DNA of 45,467 nucleotides, taken from Oceanobacillus indicireducens (lineage in GTDB: Bacteria; Bacillota; Bacilli; Bacillales; Amphibacillaceae). The translations under genes were made by a program, and so were the position numbers. Positions 19,068 through 26,754 of this stretch are shown here, one piece after another. The DNA lies in contig NZ_BMOS01000012.1 in the NCBI RefSeq assembly GCF_014647195.1, positions 61,252-106,718 of the forward strand, written 5' to 3'. Below the pieces are notes generated by a model, which was not told the origin of the DNA, did not search any database, and was given only the letters and a program-made list of their open reading frames with translations. The stretch's first letter is position 1. Each line of letters begins with the position of its first letter.

Positions 19068-19075
19068 ATATCGGT
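19068..19075 (-). promoter_or_regulatory. Possible SigD -10 element upstream of the chemoreceptor
   Basis: ACCGATAT on the minus strand matches 7 of 8 bases of the SigD -10 GCCGATAT and lies about 60 bases before the receptor gene. The -35 is poor (no TAAA at 15 bases), so this is tentative. SigD control would fit a chemotaxis gene. Confidence 0.35.
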
Positions 19076-19170
19076 TATTTATAGTCAATTTGAAGTGTTT
19101 AATGGAAAAAATATGAAATACCATTTTGTTTGTGATCTATATTATTCAGTAAATTTAATAAGACTTTAAA

Positions 19171-19197
19171 AAGGTCATGAGCTAAACTCATGACCTT
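19171..19197 (-). terminator. Hairpin, probable second terminator of the 108-aa membrane protein gene
   Basis: AAGGTCATGAG (19171-19181) pairs with CTCATGACCTT (19187-19197); on the minus strand it is followed by TTTAAAG. Confidence 0.65.
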
Positions 19198-19228
19198 GCA
19201 CACGCACCTTTTAATAAAATTCATATCT

Positions 19229-19266
19229 AAAAAGGGCGTGACAGCATTCAACTGTCTACGCCCTTT
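19229..19266 (-). terminator. Terminator overlapping the stop of the 108-aa membrane protein gene
   Basis: Minus strand AAAAGGGCGT / ACGCCCTTTTT with an inner GACAG/CTGTC stem; the TAG stop codon lies within the rising arm. Confidence 0.8.
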
Positions 19267-19582
19267 TACGAACGATTCGTTTAAATACAAACCTGCACCC
19301 CAAACCGAAGAGTAGTAATAACCCATAAATACCAATGATCTGTAGTAAATATGGCAGAAATATGACTGCATGCCCTTCTTTTTTTCCAATGACTAATATA
19401 AAGAAGAATAGATTCAGAAAAAAGCTGCTCCCCACAATAAAAGCGAGTAAATAATCCCTTTCTTTACCCCACTCGATCAGGCGTCTAGCTAAAATAAACA
19501 TACATAATAACAATAATAAACCCGCGATAATAAAAAGGAAATCATAATGAAAAATTATCAATTCGGAAAAGAAACGCTCCAT
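19256..19582 (-). CDS. Small membrane protein, 108 aa, unknown function
   Basis: Three predicted transmembrane helices (about residues 10-32, 43-66 and 75-98) separated by short charged loops, ending in a basic FKRIVRKRA tail. ATG 19582 has GGAGG 8 bases upstream, so it is a real gene. I do not recognise the family. It is a single gene on the minus strand with tandem terminators. Confidence 0.7.
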   Translation of the reverse strand: MERFFSELIIFHYDFLFIIAGLLLLLCMFILARRLIEWGKERDYLLAFIVGSSFFLNLFFFILVIGKKEGHAVIFLPYLLQIIGIYGLLLLFGLGCRFVFKRIVRKRA

Positions 19583-19697
19583 GGACTAAACCTCCAGCTA
19601 AGTAACTTAAATAGCCCCATTGTTCCCATTTCACAAAATTACTATACATTTAAATACTTTACTAATATAATGATATGAAAATGGAGGAAAGAGAGCG

Positions 19698-20615
19698 ATG
19701 CTGGTGAATAAAGCATTTATTTATATTCTTATTGGAGCGGCGTTATGGGGGACAATCGGTTTTTACGTAAAGAATCTCTATACATACGGCTTTACTCCGA
19801 TGGAAGTTGTGACACTGCGGGTATGGACATCAGCTTTTATCCTTGTCTTGTATTTATTGTGTACCACCCCAAGGAGCTTGAAATTACATAAAATAACGGA
19901 TATTAAATATTTCATTGGCACTGGCGTATTCAGTATTGTATTTTTCAATTATTGCATGTTTACCGCTATAGAAATATCATCAATCCCAGTTGCTACCGCA
20001 TTACTTTATACAGGACCGACGTTTGTCACAATCTTTTCTTATTTTTTATTCAAAGAACCGTTAACACGGATTAAAATCATTGCCCTTTTCATTACATTAT
20101 TTGGCACGAGTCTTGTTGTTGGATTAATTCCCTTTGATAAAGAAGCTTTTAAGTTGGGAAGTATGATTTTCGGAATTGGTTCGGCAGTCGGCTATGCACT
20201 GTACAGTATATTCAGCAAATATGCCCTAAGGAAATATACATCTTTAACTATTACCACTTTCACATTTTTAACTGCGGCAATTGCTTTAACCCCTTTCTTT
20301 CCTTATAAGGAAAAAGCCGGCTTGCTAATTGAGCTAGAAGTATTGCTTTATGCATTCGGTTTAGGACTGCTGCCTACTGCTGTCGCATACATTATTTATA
20401 CCCATGGATTAAATCAAACAGAAGCTTCAAAGGCTTCCATTCTGACGACGGTAGAGCCTGTCGTTGCAACGTTAATTGGCATCTTCATCTTCCAAGAGGC
20501 GTTCTCATTCATTCAGATGCTAGGAATGGCTGCTATTATCGCCGCTGTCATTATTGTTCAAGTTTATAATAAGCGTGATAATCATATAGCTGATAATCAA
20601 AAAATTAGAGCATAA
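19698..20615 (+). CDS. EamA (DMT) family transporter
   Basis: 305 aa with ten predicted membrane helices formed by two EamA repeats (about 7-145 and 155-290); ALWGTIGFYVK and the second-repeat PVVATLIGIFIFQE are typical of drug/metabolite exporters of the RhaT/YicL group. Start ATG 19698 has GGAGG 10 bases upstream. The substrate cannot be told from sequence; amino acids or small metabolites are usual for the family. Confidence 0.88.
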   Translation: MLVNKAFIYILIGAALWGTIGFYVKNLYTYGFTPMEVVTLRVWTSAFILVLYLLCTTPRSLKLHKITDIKYFIGTGVFSIVFFNYCMFTAIEISSIPVATALLYTGPTFVTIFSYFLFKEPLTRIKIIALFITLFGTSLVVGLIPFDKEAFKLGSMIFGIGSAVGYALYSIFSKYALRKYTSLTITTFTFLTAAIALTPFFPYKEKAGLLIELEVLLYAFGLGLLPTAVAYIIYTHGLNQTEASKASILTTVEPVVATLIGIFIFQEAFSFIQMLGMAAIIAAVIIVQVYNKRDNHIADNQKIRA

Positions 20616-20642
20616 AAAACGGGGAGTCGTTCTAGCCTCCCC
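20613..20642 (-). terminator. Terminator of the FbpB-like gene, shared with the EamA gene end
   Basis: GGGGAG (20621-20626) pairs with CTCCCC (20637-20642); the minus strand continues with GTTTTTTATG, a good terminator. Confidence 0.8.
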
Positions 20643-20661
20643 ATTTCTTCATGCTCTATTA

Positions 20662-20829
20662 TTATTCATTAGAAAAAAGTTCAGCGTCTTGCTCGCGTTT
20701 TTTTCTAGCATTCGCTTCATGTCTTTTTTCCAAACGCATCTCCAGCTGATTGATGCTATTTTCATCCTCTAGCATCTCTCTTATATTTTGGCTGACGAGT
20801 TGCTCAAAACTCATACGTTTAGGTCTCAT
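20662..20829 (-). CDS. FbpB-family small basic protein
   Basis: 55 aa starting MRPKRMSFEQLVSQN, with the family pattern of an N-terminal basic MSFEQLV box, an acidic middle and a helical RLEKRHEANARKKRE end. The frame opens at 20862, but that ATG overlaps the TATAAT box at 20861-20866; the ATG at 20827-20829, with AAAGGAG 9 bases upstream, is the correct start. In B. subtilis FbpA-C are Fur-controlled RNA-chaperone-like partners of the sRNA FsrA; no clear Fur box is seen here, so an iron role is unproven. Confidence 0.75.
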   Translation of the reverse strand: MRPKRMSFEQLVSQNIREMLEDENSINQLEMRLEKRHEANARKKREQDAELFSNE

Positions 20830-20860
20830 CTTTTTGCACTCCTTTACACATACTAGTTTC

Positions 20861-20866
20861 ATTATA
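20861..20866 (-). promoter_or_regulatory. -10 element of the FbpB-like gene
   Basis: TATAAT on the minus strand, 32 bases before the start; the -35 at the right distance (GATTAG) is weak. Confidence 0.4.
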
Positions 20867-21045
20867 CCCCATTTTCCGCTTTTCTAATCTAAATTATTTG
20901 AACATTTTAGGAACTTTAATTCGAAATTAACGGAAAATTATTATTTCAATTATATTATATGTCATTTGCTGATAATTTTCAAACAAATTACTCTTTTACT
21001 TACCACATTCGCGCAATACTTCTCGAAATATGTAACCGTTTATTC

Positions 21046-21201
21046 ATAAAGTGAAACTTCATTTAGTGGGGGTATCTTTACAGCCCCCACTGAATGTTAG
21101 TTGAACAGAATCAGGTACTTACGGACTGTTTATCCCCGCCTTCACATTTCGGGTTTCCCTCCTGTTTAGAGGTGGGGATATTACAGACCGTTAATACGTG
21201 A
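21046..21201 (+). repeat. Structured dispersed repeat, copy 1
   Basis: About 156 bp beginning ATAAAGTGAAACTTCAT and ending TACGTGA. It is largely identical to 22120-22275. Two dyads are visible: AGTGGGGG/CCCCCACT near the start and ACGGACTGTTTATCCCC/GGGGATATTACAGACCGT over the second half. Differences from copy 2 fall partly in paired positions. No ORF spans it. Bases 20870-21045 hold no gene. Confidence 0.85.
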
Positions 21202-21280
21202 TAATTACAAAGTTTTCGCTCCGAATCATACTCCTGAATTATACTCTTCTATCACATTATAAGATTTACTTCAAATTACT

Positions 21281-21466
21281 TTATTGTTTTGTTTTTATTT
21301 TAGGAGACGATACCTGTTTTACCCGTTCGTATTCATTCAATAACTGGTCCAACTCCTTACTGATTGTAATGCACTTTTCATGATTCAATCCATTCTCCTC
21401 CGCTGTCTGAATCATTTCTTTACGTAGAACTTCAATTTGTTTAAGCATGTCCACAAGCGTATCCAT
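21281..21466 (-). CDS. Spo0E-family aspartyl phosphatase-like protein
   Basis: 61 aa, two-helix hairpin with the family signature S-x-E-L-D (SKELDQLLNEYER, residues 35-47). Spo0E-type proteins dephosphorylate Spo0A~P and delay sporulation. The ATG lies 13 bases after AAAGGAG, a little far; no other in-frame start is better. It is convergent with nothing and divergent from the signal peptidase gene, and lies between two direct repeats. Whether it acts on Spo0A is inferred. Confidence 0.8.
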   Translation of the reverse strand: MDTLVDMLKQIEVLRKEMIQTAEENGLNHEKCITISKELDQLLNEYERVKQVSSPKIKTKQ

Positions 21467-21601
21467 TGAAATTATAGCACTCCTTTAAAACTGAATTGTA
21501 ATTCATTAGTTGTCATGAAAAAAGTTCATCGTTTACTGTCGATAATGCAAGGAAGTTATGCTACTATAAAAAGTGAATTATAATAGAAAAGGATGGTAGC
21601 A

Positions 21602-22123
21602 TTGGCTACAAAACGAAAATCCGAGTGGTTTGAATGGTTAAAAGCCATTGCAACCGCTGTTATTATTGCCCTTTTAATCCAAAATTTCGTATTTGCCACA
21701 TCGATTGTTGAAGGTGATAGCATGGAACCGACACTCGAAAATGGCGAAAGACTCATCTTTAATAAAATGATTTATCTCCTTAATGAGCCTAAGCGCGGAG
21801 ATATTATCATCATTCAACAAACAGACAAAAATTATGTCAAGCGAATTATCGCTCTTCCTGGTGAAACAGTTGAAATCAGAAATAGTGAATTATATATTGA
21901 TGGAGAAAGATACATCGAAACATTTCTGAGCGAAGAAATTAGCAGCAAAACTGGAGAATTCGGCCCGATAGATGTTCCTCAGGATAGTTATTTTGTGATG
22001 GGAGATAACCGTGCGATTAGTAAAGACAGCCGTAACGGCCTTGGATTTATTCAGCGCGAGGAAATCATTGGAAGGTCAGAACTCATTATTTACCCAATTA
22101 GTGAATGGGGTCGAACAAGATAA
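21602..22123 (+). CDS. lepB: Type I signal peptidase (Sip)
   Basis: Membrane serine protease that removes Sec signal peptides. One N-terminal helix (about 13-34) is followed by the catalytic box GDSMEPTL (Ser40) and YVKRIIALPGE (Lys80), and the conserved MGDNRAISKDSRNGLG. The 173-aa size fits the Bacillus SipS/SipT class. The frame can start at ATG 21593, but that ATG lies inside the AAGGATGG ribosome site; the TTG at 21602, 5 bases after it, is the likely start. The stop codon overlaps the first bases of repeat copy 2. Confidence 0.93.
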   Translation: MATKRKSEWFEWLKAIATAVIIALLIQNFVFATSIVEGDSMEPTLENGERLIFNKMIYLLNEPKRGDIIIIQQTDKNYVKRIIALPGETVEIRNSELYIDGERYIETFLSEEISSKTGEFGPIDVPQDSYFVMGDNRAISKDSRNGLGFIQREEIIGRSELIIYPISEWGRTR

Positions 22124-22275
22124 AGTGAAACTTCATTCAGTGGGGGTTTCCTTACCTCCTCCACTGATTGTTAGTTGAACAGAATCAGGGACTTACGGAC
22201 TGTTTATCCCCGCCGTAACATTTTGGGTTTCCCTCATGTTTAGAGGTGGGGGTATTACAGACCGTTAATACGTGA
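22120..22275 (+). repeat. Structured dispersed repeat, copy 2
   Basis: Direct copy of 21046-21201, beginning at the stop codon of the signal peptidase gene. It has the same two dyads, with changes such as GCCCCCACTGAATG to CTCCTCCACTGATTG. The two copies enclose the Spo0E-like and signal peptidase genes. Confidence 0.85.
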
Positions 22276-22450
22276 GGAAAATCAAAGACACACGTGCCCT
22301 TACATTAAGTTTCGCGGGCGCCCGGGACTTCGACTACTTGTCTCACCGAAAAGCGTTTGTACTAGCAGATCACTAGCCCGAGCAGAGCTAACGCGGCTAC
22401 AGTTAGAAACTCGTTATTCAGAGCGGCTTTATTTTATAGTTTTCTACGCA
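22276..22450. other. GC-rich non-coding stretch after repeat copy 2
   Basis: Contains a GCGGGCGCCCGGG palindromic core near 22316-22328 and several short dyads, markedly richer in G+C than its surroundings. No ORF or known RNA family is recognised; it could be a decayed mobile or palindromic element. Confidence 0.4.
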
Positions 22451-22459
22451 ACAATGGAA

Positions 22460-22487
22460 ACAGGGCAGTCGGGTGTGGCTGCCCTGT
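22460..22487 (-). terminator. Terminator-like hairpin after the 26-aa membrane peptide
   Basis: ACAGGGCAG (22460-22468) pairs with CTGCCCTGT (22479-22487); the minus strand continues TTTCC, a weak T-run. Confidence 0.55.
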
Positions 22488-22495
22488 TCGATTCA

Positions 22496-22576
22496 TTACT
22501 TTTCATTATCTAATAAACAGTAGCCCATGTTTAGGATAAGAATGCCGAAGAGAACAATTACATAAATTGTTTCCAT
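22496..22576 (-). CDS. Very small membrane peptide, 26 aa
   Basis: METIYVIVLFGILILNMGYC followed by LLDNEK: one hydrophobic helix and a short charged tail. AAAGGGG lies 9 bases before the ATG and a GC-rich hairpin follows the stop, so the unit has gene-like signals although it is too short for statistical support. It could be a membrane-regulatory peptide or a type I toxin-like peptide; neither is shown. Confidence 0.45.
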   Translation of the reverse strand: METIYVIVLFGILILNMGYCLLDNEK

Positions 22577-22721
22577 TCATATGCACCCCTTTCATAATTT
22601 ATCATTTATTTCATTCAAAATTAAAGCTATGTATCTCATCATCCCTCTTATCATATCAATTTTTTCCTTTTAAATAAAGTATTTATGATAAAATAATATA
22701 GATTATTGGAGGTGGTAGACC

Positions 22722-23873
22722 ATGTATTATTGCCCAAATTGCGGGACGAAAGTGAAAGAAGATGAGCATTTCTGTTTAAAATGCGGGAAACCGCTACCGG
22801 ATATAGAGGCAAGACTCGAACCCGCAAGATTCCAAAAATGGTGGATACTCCCGATCGCCATGTTGGTCATTGTTATAAGTAGTGTTTTTATATCATCCTT
22901 CTACTTCAATCATCAATCTGCAAAAGCAATTGAATTATATACGGAAGCGCAAGAATCCCTGCAAGAGGATGATTATGAACAGGCGAATCAACTTCTTCAA
23001 GATTCTCTGCGCCACCGGAAAGATTTCGACCAGGCTCAAGTAGCGTTGCAATACACAACGGAAGCGATAAACATTGGAGAACAATTGGAAAAAGCAGAGC
23101 AACTCCTGCAAACCGAAGATTATAATGAAGCACTCGATATTCTCCATCTAGCAGAAGATAAATTGAAGACATATCAAGGTCCTGTTGTCAGTGAACTCGT
23201 GGAAAAGATTGATCAAACGCACGCCTCTGTCCTGATGGAACAGTTAAAAGCGAAACTGGAAAAAAGTCCAAGCATGAATGAAATTCGAATGCTTATTTGG
23301 GAAGCAGAAGAAATAAATCATCCTGAAGCGAATGAAATTGTCATGCAATTACGGAATGAACTCATTGAGTACACTTTCTCTACAGCAAGTGAAGCATTGA
23401 ATCATAAACAATTTAACGATGCCCTTTTAATTACAGAGGATGGATTAAAATACGCACCAGATTCCGAGAAGCTGCAAAGTTTATTAGCAAATATTAATAA
23501 AGAAAAAAGTTCTTTTGAAACTGCAGCAAAGGAACGTTTGGAACAAGCAATGGATACCGTCTACCAGGAACATCAAATGAATGAGAACGATGCGATTGAA
23601 GTTGTTTCTATAAAAGTGGAAAATGATGAGGATGGTAGAGTTATAGTTAATGGAGCAGTGAAGAGTAATGCCACCGTTCCTATCAATTCAATACTTGTTG
23701 ATTACGCTCTTTCGCGGAATGGGGAGGAAATTTTAACGAATGAAATATTCGTCTATCCAGACACACTCTACCCAAACGAACAAGGTAAATTTGAGTTTAC
23801 TCATTTTGATTTAAAAGACAAGTCCAGTGAATTGGAAGCAGAAATAAAAAGAATTACATGGTATACCGACTGA
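22722..23873 (+). CDS. Zinc-ribbon membrane protein with a repeat-rich extracellular domain
   Basis: 383 aa. N-terminal zinc ribbon CPNCG...CLKCG (residues 4-24), one transmembrane helix (about 43-65), then a long helical, Gln/Glu-rich TPR-like region (about 70-270), and a C-terminal beta-rich domain (about 275-383, VVSIKVENDEDGRVIVNG...). Orientation: zinc ribbon inside, the rest outside. It resembles the zinc-ribbon/YvbJ-TcaA class of envelope proteins in layout. GGAGGTGG lies 9 bases before the ATG. The next gene, 33 bases downstream, is an HtrA-like membrane protease, so they form an operon; a shared envelope role is inferred. Confidence 0.75.
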   Translation: MYYCPNCGTKVKEDEHFCLKCGKPLPDIEARLEPARFQKWWILPIAMLVIVISSVFISSFYFNHQSAKAIELYTEAQESLQEDDYEQANQLLQDSLRHRKDFDQAQVALQYTTEAINIGEQLEKAEQLLQTEDYNEALDILHLAEDKLKTYQGPVVSELVEKIDQTHASVLMEQLKAKLEKSPSMNEIRMLIWEAEEINHPEANEIVMQLRNELIEYTFSTASEALNHKQFNDALLITEDGLKYAPDSEKLQSLLANINKEKSSFETAAKERLEQAMDTVYQEHQMNENDAIEVVSIKVENDEDGRVIVNGAVKSNATVPINSILVDYALSRNGEEILTNEIFVYPDTLYPNEQGKFEFTHFDLKDKSSELEAEIKRITWYTD

Positions 23874-23906
23874 TCAATCGGATACTGATATCTGAGGTGA
23901 AGCTTC

Positions 23907-25049
23907 ATGAAACAAAGACGATACCCCGCTATTCTCATAAGTATTGTCATTCTATTAATTGGCATGTTTATCCTGTTCAAGATGTATTCCGACTGGAAAA
24001 ATACGGAGCTTACTGTCAATCAACCGTTTGTCAACCATATTGCCGAAAATAGCAAGAATCTAGATTTGAAATCAATTATACACGAAGCGGAAAAAAGCGT
24101 GATCCAAATTGAAGGACATAATGAGTACAGTACAATTACCGGGTCCGGATTTTTATATAACGATAAAGGTGACATCATTACGAATGCCCACGTCATTCAA
24201 GATGCGGATGCAATCTACGTCCGTACATCAAATGCAAGATTTTATCCTGCCGCTGTTGTTGGTATGAGTGATGATACAGACATTGCAGTCATTCGTGTAC
24301 CGCAACTCGCCAATCGTGAACATCTTTCCCTCTCTAATGATTTAGCGGAGATCGGGGATGAGGTCATTGCTCTTGGCAGTCCACACGGCTTCCAAAATAC
24401 CGCAACACTAGGAATTATTTCAGGTACGGAGCGAGACTTGGATGTTGATGGATTTCATTATGCCAATGCCTATCAGATTTCCGCACCGATCACCCACGGT
24501 AATAGTGGCGGTCCTCTCATTAAAAGAGAAACTGGTGAAATCATTGGTATCAATTCTGTTGGGATGGACGATGGGATGTTCGGATTCAGTATCCCGATAA
24601 ACGAAGTAATTGACATCGTGAAAGAATGGTCCAATGAAGCTGTTAATGAAGATTTAAAATTTGCCAGTATCACAGATATTGTAAATAACATAAATATGGA
24701 ACAAGGTGTACAGGATGCTAATTACCTAATCGAGTATTTCTGGGATAGTATCGGCATCCGTGATTATATCAGTGCCTACTCACTTCTCGGAAGCAGCCTG
24801 CAACAGAGCACTTCCTATGCAGATTTTAGGAACCAATATATTCATATCATTGATTTAAGAATAACGGATCCAGAAAGTGAAGTATTAGATAATAATCAAA
24901 TTAAGACAACAATTGAAGTTGATGTCATTGAACGGGACAGCAATCAAGATGATGAAAAGGAGCAAACGACTTCTCATCAATTTGAATTTATCTTTGCTTA
25001 TGAAAATGATCAATTAAAAATCATAAAAATTACAGATTCAAGCGATTAA
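23907..25049 (+). CDS. Membrane-anchored HtrA-like serine protease without PDZ domain
   Basis: 380 aa: an N-terminal anchor helix (about 8-26), a trypsin-like S1C domain (about 55-245) with His95 (ITNAHVI), Asp125 (DDTDIAVIRV) and Ser200 (THGNSGGPL), and a C-terminal alpha/beta domain (about 265-375) that resembles an NTF2-like fold instead of PDZ. The catalytic triad is intact, so it should be active outside the cell. ATG 23907 has GAGGTG 7 bases upstream. Second gene of an operon with the zinc-ribbon protein. Likely in protein quality control or signalling at the envelope. Confidence 0.85.
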   Translation: MKQRRYPAILISIVILLIGMFILFKMYSDWKNTELTVNQPFVNHIAENSKNLDLKSIIHEAEKSVIQIEGHNEYSTITGSGFLYNDKGDIITNAHVIQDADAIYVRTSNARFYPAAVVGMSDDTDIAVIRVPQLANREHLSLSNDLAEIGDEVIALGSPHGFQNTATLGIISGTERDLDVDGFHYANAYQISAPITHGNSGGPLIKRETGEIIGINSVGMDDGMFGFSIPINEVIDIVKEWSNEAVNEDLKFASITDIVNNINMEQGVQDANYLIEYFWDSIGIRDYISAYSLLGSSLQQSTSYADFRNQYIHIIDLRITDPESEVLDNNQIKTTIEVDVIERDSNQDDEKEQTTSHQFEFIFAYENDQLKIIKITDSSD

Positions 25050-25097
25050 TTGGTTTTTGTTTGGAGCCTCCTTGTCCTTTTCTGTGCGAATGACTAT

Positions 25098-25124
25098 ACG
25101 TTTTCTGTTTTCCTGCATATAGTA
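25098..25124 (+). promoter_or_regulatory. Mother-cell sporulation promoter (SigK or SigE type)
   Basis: AC (25098-25099), 16 bases, CATATAGTA (25116-25124) matches the SigK pattern AC-N16-CATAnnnTA; ATA-N17-CATATAGT also fits SigE. It lies 27 bases before a YjcZ-type gene. Confidence 0.6.
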
Positions 25125-25151
25125 ACACTGTAGATGTGGGAGGTGAAACAT

Positions 25152-25283
25152 ATGGGCTACGGATTTGGCGGCGGCTACGGTTGTGGTGGCTACGGCGGAG
25201 GCTATGGTTATGGCGGCAACTTCGCTTTAATCGTGGTACTTTTTATTTTGCTAATCATTGTCGGAGCAGCGTTTTACTTCTAA
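25152..25283 (+). CDS. YjcZ-family sporulation protein, 43 aa
   Basis: Starts [20 protein letters not shown] and ends with a hydrophobic helix ([20 protein letters not shown]). A Gly/Tyr-rich head joined to one membrane helix is the signature of the YjcZ family of small sporulation proteins found in spore coats or membranes of Bacilli. GGGAGGTG lies 7 bases upstream and a mother-cell-type promoter precedes it. Monocistronic with its own terminator. Confidence 0.9.
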   Translation: MGYGFGGGYGCGGYGGGYGYGGNFALIVVLFILLIIVGAAFYF

Positions 25284-25293
25284 AAAACGAATG

Positions 25294-25335
25294 AATAGCT
25301 TGTGCATTCCCCACCCAATGCACAAGCTATTTTTG
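25294..25335 (+). terminator. Terminator after the yjcZ-type gene
   Basis: A perfect 15-bp stem (25294-25308 with 25317-25331), 8-base loop CCCCACCC, then TTTTTG. The stem would also end the convergent ktrD transcript. Confidence 0.9.
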
Positions 25336-25361
25336 TTTATCATTTTTAAACTTCTATATCA

Positions 25362-26726
25362 CTAACCGATAATGATCCTTTCTTTTGGATAGCGGACATT
25401 ACTCTTCGTTACGCGTCGCCGGAAGATAAGCAAGAAAGTAATGATGCCGACCCTCCCGATAAACATGAGGAGCATCAGCAAAACTTTACTTACAATACTA
25501 AGGTCCGCAGTAATGCCCATCGAAAGTCCAACCGTACCAAATGCCGAAGTGACCTCAAATAAAATCTGCGTTAAAGAGAAATCCTCAACAACCGAAACGA
25601 GCAAGACTGAAACAAACATAATGAAAAATGCAACCAATGTAATTGTCACAGCTTTCCTCAAGTCTTCTTCGTGAATTTCTCTGTTAAAAATCCGCACCTG
25701 CTTCTTCCCGCTAATATACGTTAAGATAAATAACATCACAAGGGCAAAAGTGGTCGTTCGGATCCCCCCACCTGCACTACTCGGCGAGGCACCGACAAAC
25801 ATAAGAAATGACATAAAGAGCTGATTTGCATCTGTTAGCTGGCTAACGTCAAGTGTTGCAAGTCCGCCACTTCTCGTCGTCACAGATTGGAAAACCGCAT
25901 AGAAAAGGGCTTCATGCCAGACAACTCCCTTGAAAAAACCATTAAAGTCCAATACAAATATCCCGATTGCTCCAATGAGAATCAATGCGAAGAAAGTTGT
26001 AACCGTCACTTTAAAAAATAAAGAAAAGCGATACGTCCTATTTTTCTTCCTTTTGCCGAGCAGGAACTCTTTCCCTTCAATTAAAACAGGAAAACCTACC
26101 GCTCCAAAAATAATTAAAAACATGACCGCACTTTGAATAAAATAATCGCCACGAAACGGTATCATTGAAAAGCCTGTCAGATCAAAGCCTGCATTCGAAA
26201 TAGCCGTAATCGTTGTAAAATAACCATGAAAGAAAGCTTCTGGTAACGATTCATAATATCTTACATAATAAAAACCTAAAATAATGACAAAAAGCAGCTC
26301 AACAAACAAGAGTAGAATAATAATTTGCTTAATTAAACGAACGATTCCCTTAAAACTTGGCTGGTTCTGGTCGGTCATAATTAGTCTTCTTTCGATTAAA
26401 CCAATTTTCTTACCAATTAATAACCAGATTAACGTACTGATCGCCATCACGCCGACAGCTCCAAGGTGTAAAATAATCGTCAGAAAAATAATTCCGGTAG
26501 TGCTGAATGTATCAACAATTGAAATCGTGCTTAATCCCGTGACACTGAGCGCACTAACGGCTGTAAATAAAAGATCGATAAATGAAATAGATACATTTTC
26601 TTTATATGCTATAGGTAGCGCAAGAAGCGCAGTCGAGAAGATGACTGCAGCGATATAAAAAAGCAGCAGCAGTTGAACTGGGGTTAACCGATTCAACCAA
26701 ATTAGTTTACCATCACGAATGTTCAT
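25362..26726 (-). CDS. ktrD: Ktr potassium transporter, membrane subunit
   Basis: 454-aa TrkH/KtrB-type K+ channel subunit with four M1-P-M2 repeats. The selectivity-filter glycines are visible in SVTGLS, SNAGFD, TTRSGGL and GTVGLS. The GASPSSAGGGIRTTT segment is the family's M3 gating loop. KtrAB genes are normally adjacent, whereas KtrC and KtrD are separate; with a ktrC at 8602-9273 and no RCK gene here, ktrD is the better name. AGGAG lies 10 bases before the ATG. Uptake is probably Na+-dependent, as in B. subtilis. Confidence 0.88.
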   Translation of the reverse strand: MNIRDGKLIWLNRLTPVQLLLLFYIAAVIFSTALLALPIAYKENVSISFIDLLFTAVSALSVTGLSTISIVDTFSTTGIIFLTIILHLGAVGVMAISTLIWLLIGKKIGLIERRLIMTDQNQPSFKGIVRLIKQIIILLLFVELLFVIILGFYYVRYYESLPEAFFHGYFTTITAISNAGFDLTGFSMIPFRGDYFIQSAVMFLIIFGAVGFPVLIEGKEFLLGKRKKNRTYRFSLFFKVTVTTFFALILIGAIGIFVLDFNGFFKGVVWHEALFYAVFQSVTTRSGGLATLDVSQLTDANQLFMSFLMFVGASPSSAGGGIRTTTFALVMLFILTYISGKKQVRIFNREIHEEDLRKAVTITLVAFFIMFVSVLLVSVVEDFSLTQILFEVTSAFGTVGLSMGITADLSIVSKVLLMLLMFIGRVGIITFLLIFRRRVTKSNVRYPKERIIIG

Positions 26727-26754
26727 TGCCGAGATACTCCTATGACTTTAATTT

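Noticed and set aside
19099-19389. 96-codon frame overlapping the 108-aa membrane protein gene and its terminators
   Set aside because: Runs through two terminator hairpins and lacks a ribosome site; the 108-aa frame has GGAGG and membrane helices.
20870-20950. Fur box upstream of the FbpB-like gene
   Set aside because: The AT-rich segment does not match the GATAATGATTATCATTATC pattern well enough.
21046-22275. Possible CRISPR array from the two repeat copies
   Set aside because: Only two copies, ~156 bp each and about 1 kb apart with genes between; not CRISPR-like.
26727-26754. c-di-AMP (ydaO) riboswitch ahead of ktrD
   Set aside because: Too little space between ywpF and ktrD and no conserved motif seen there or upstream of ktrC.
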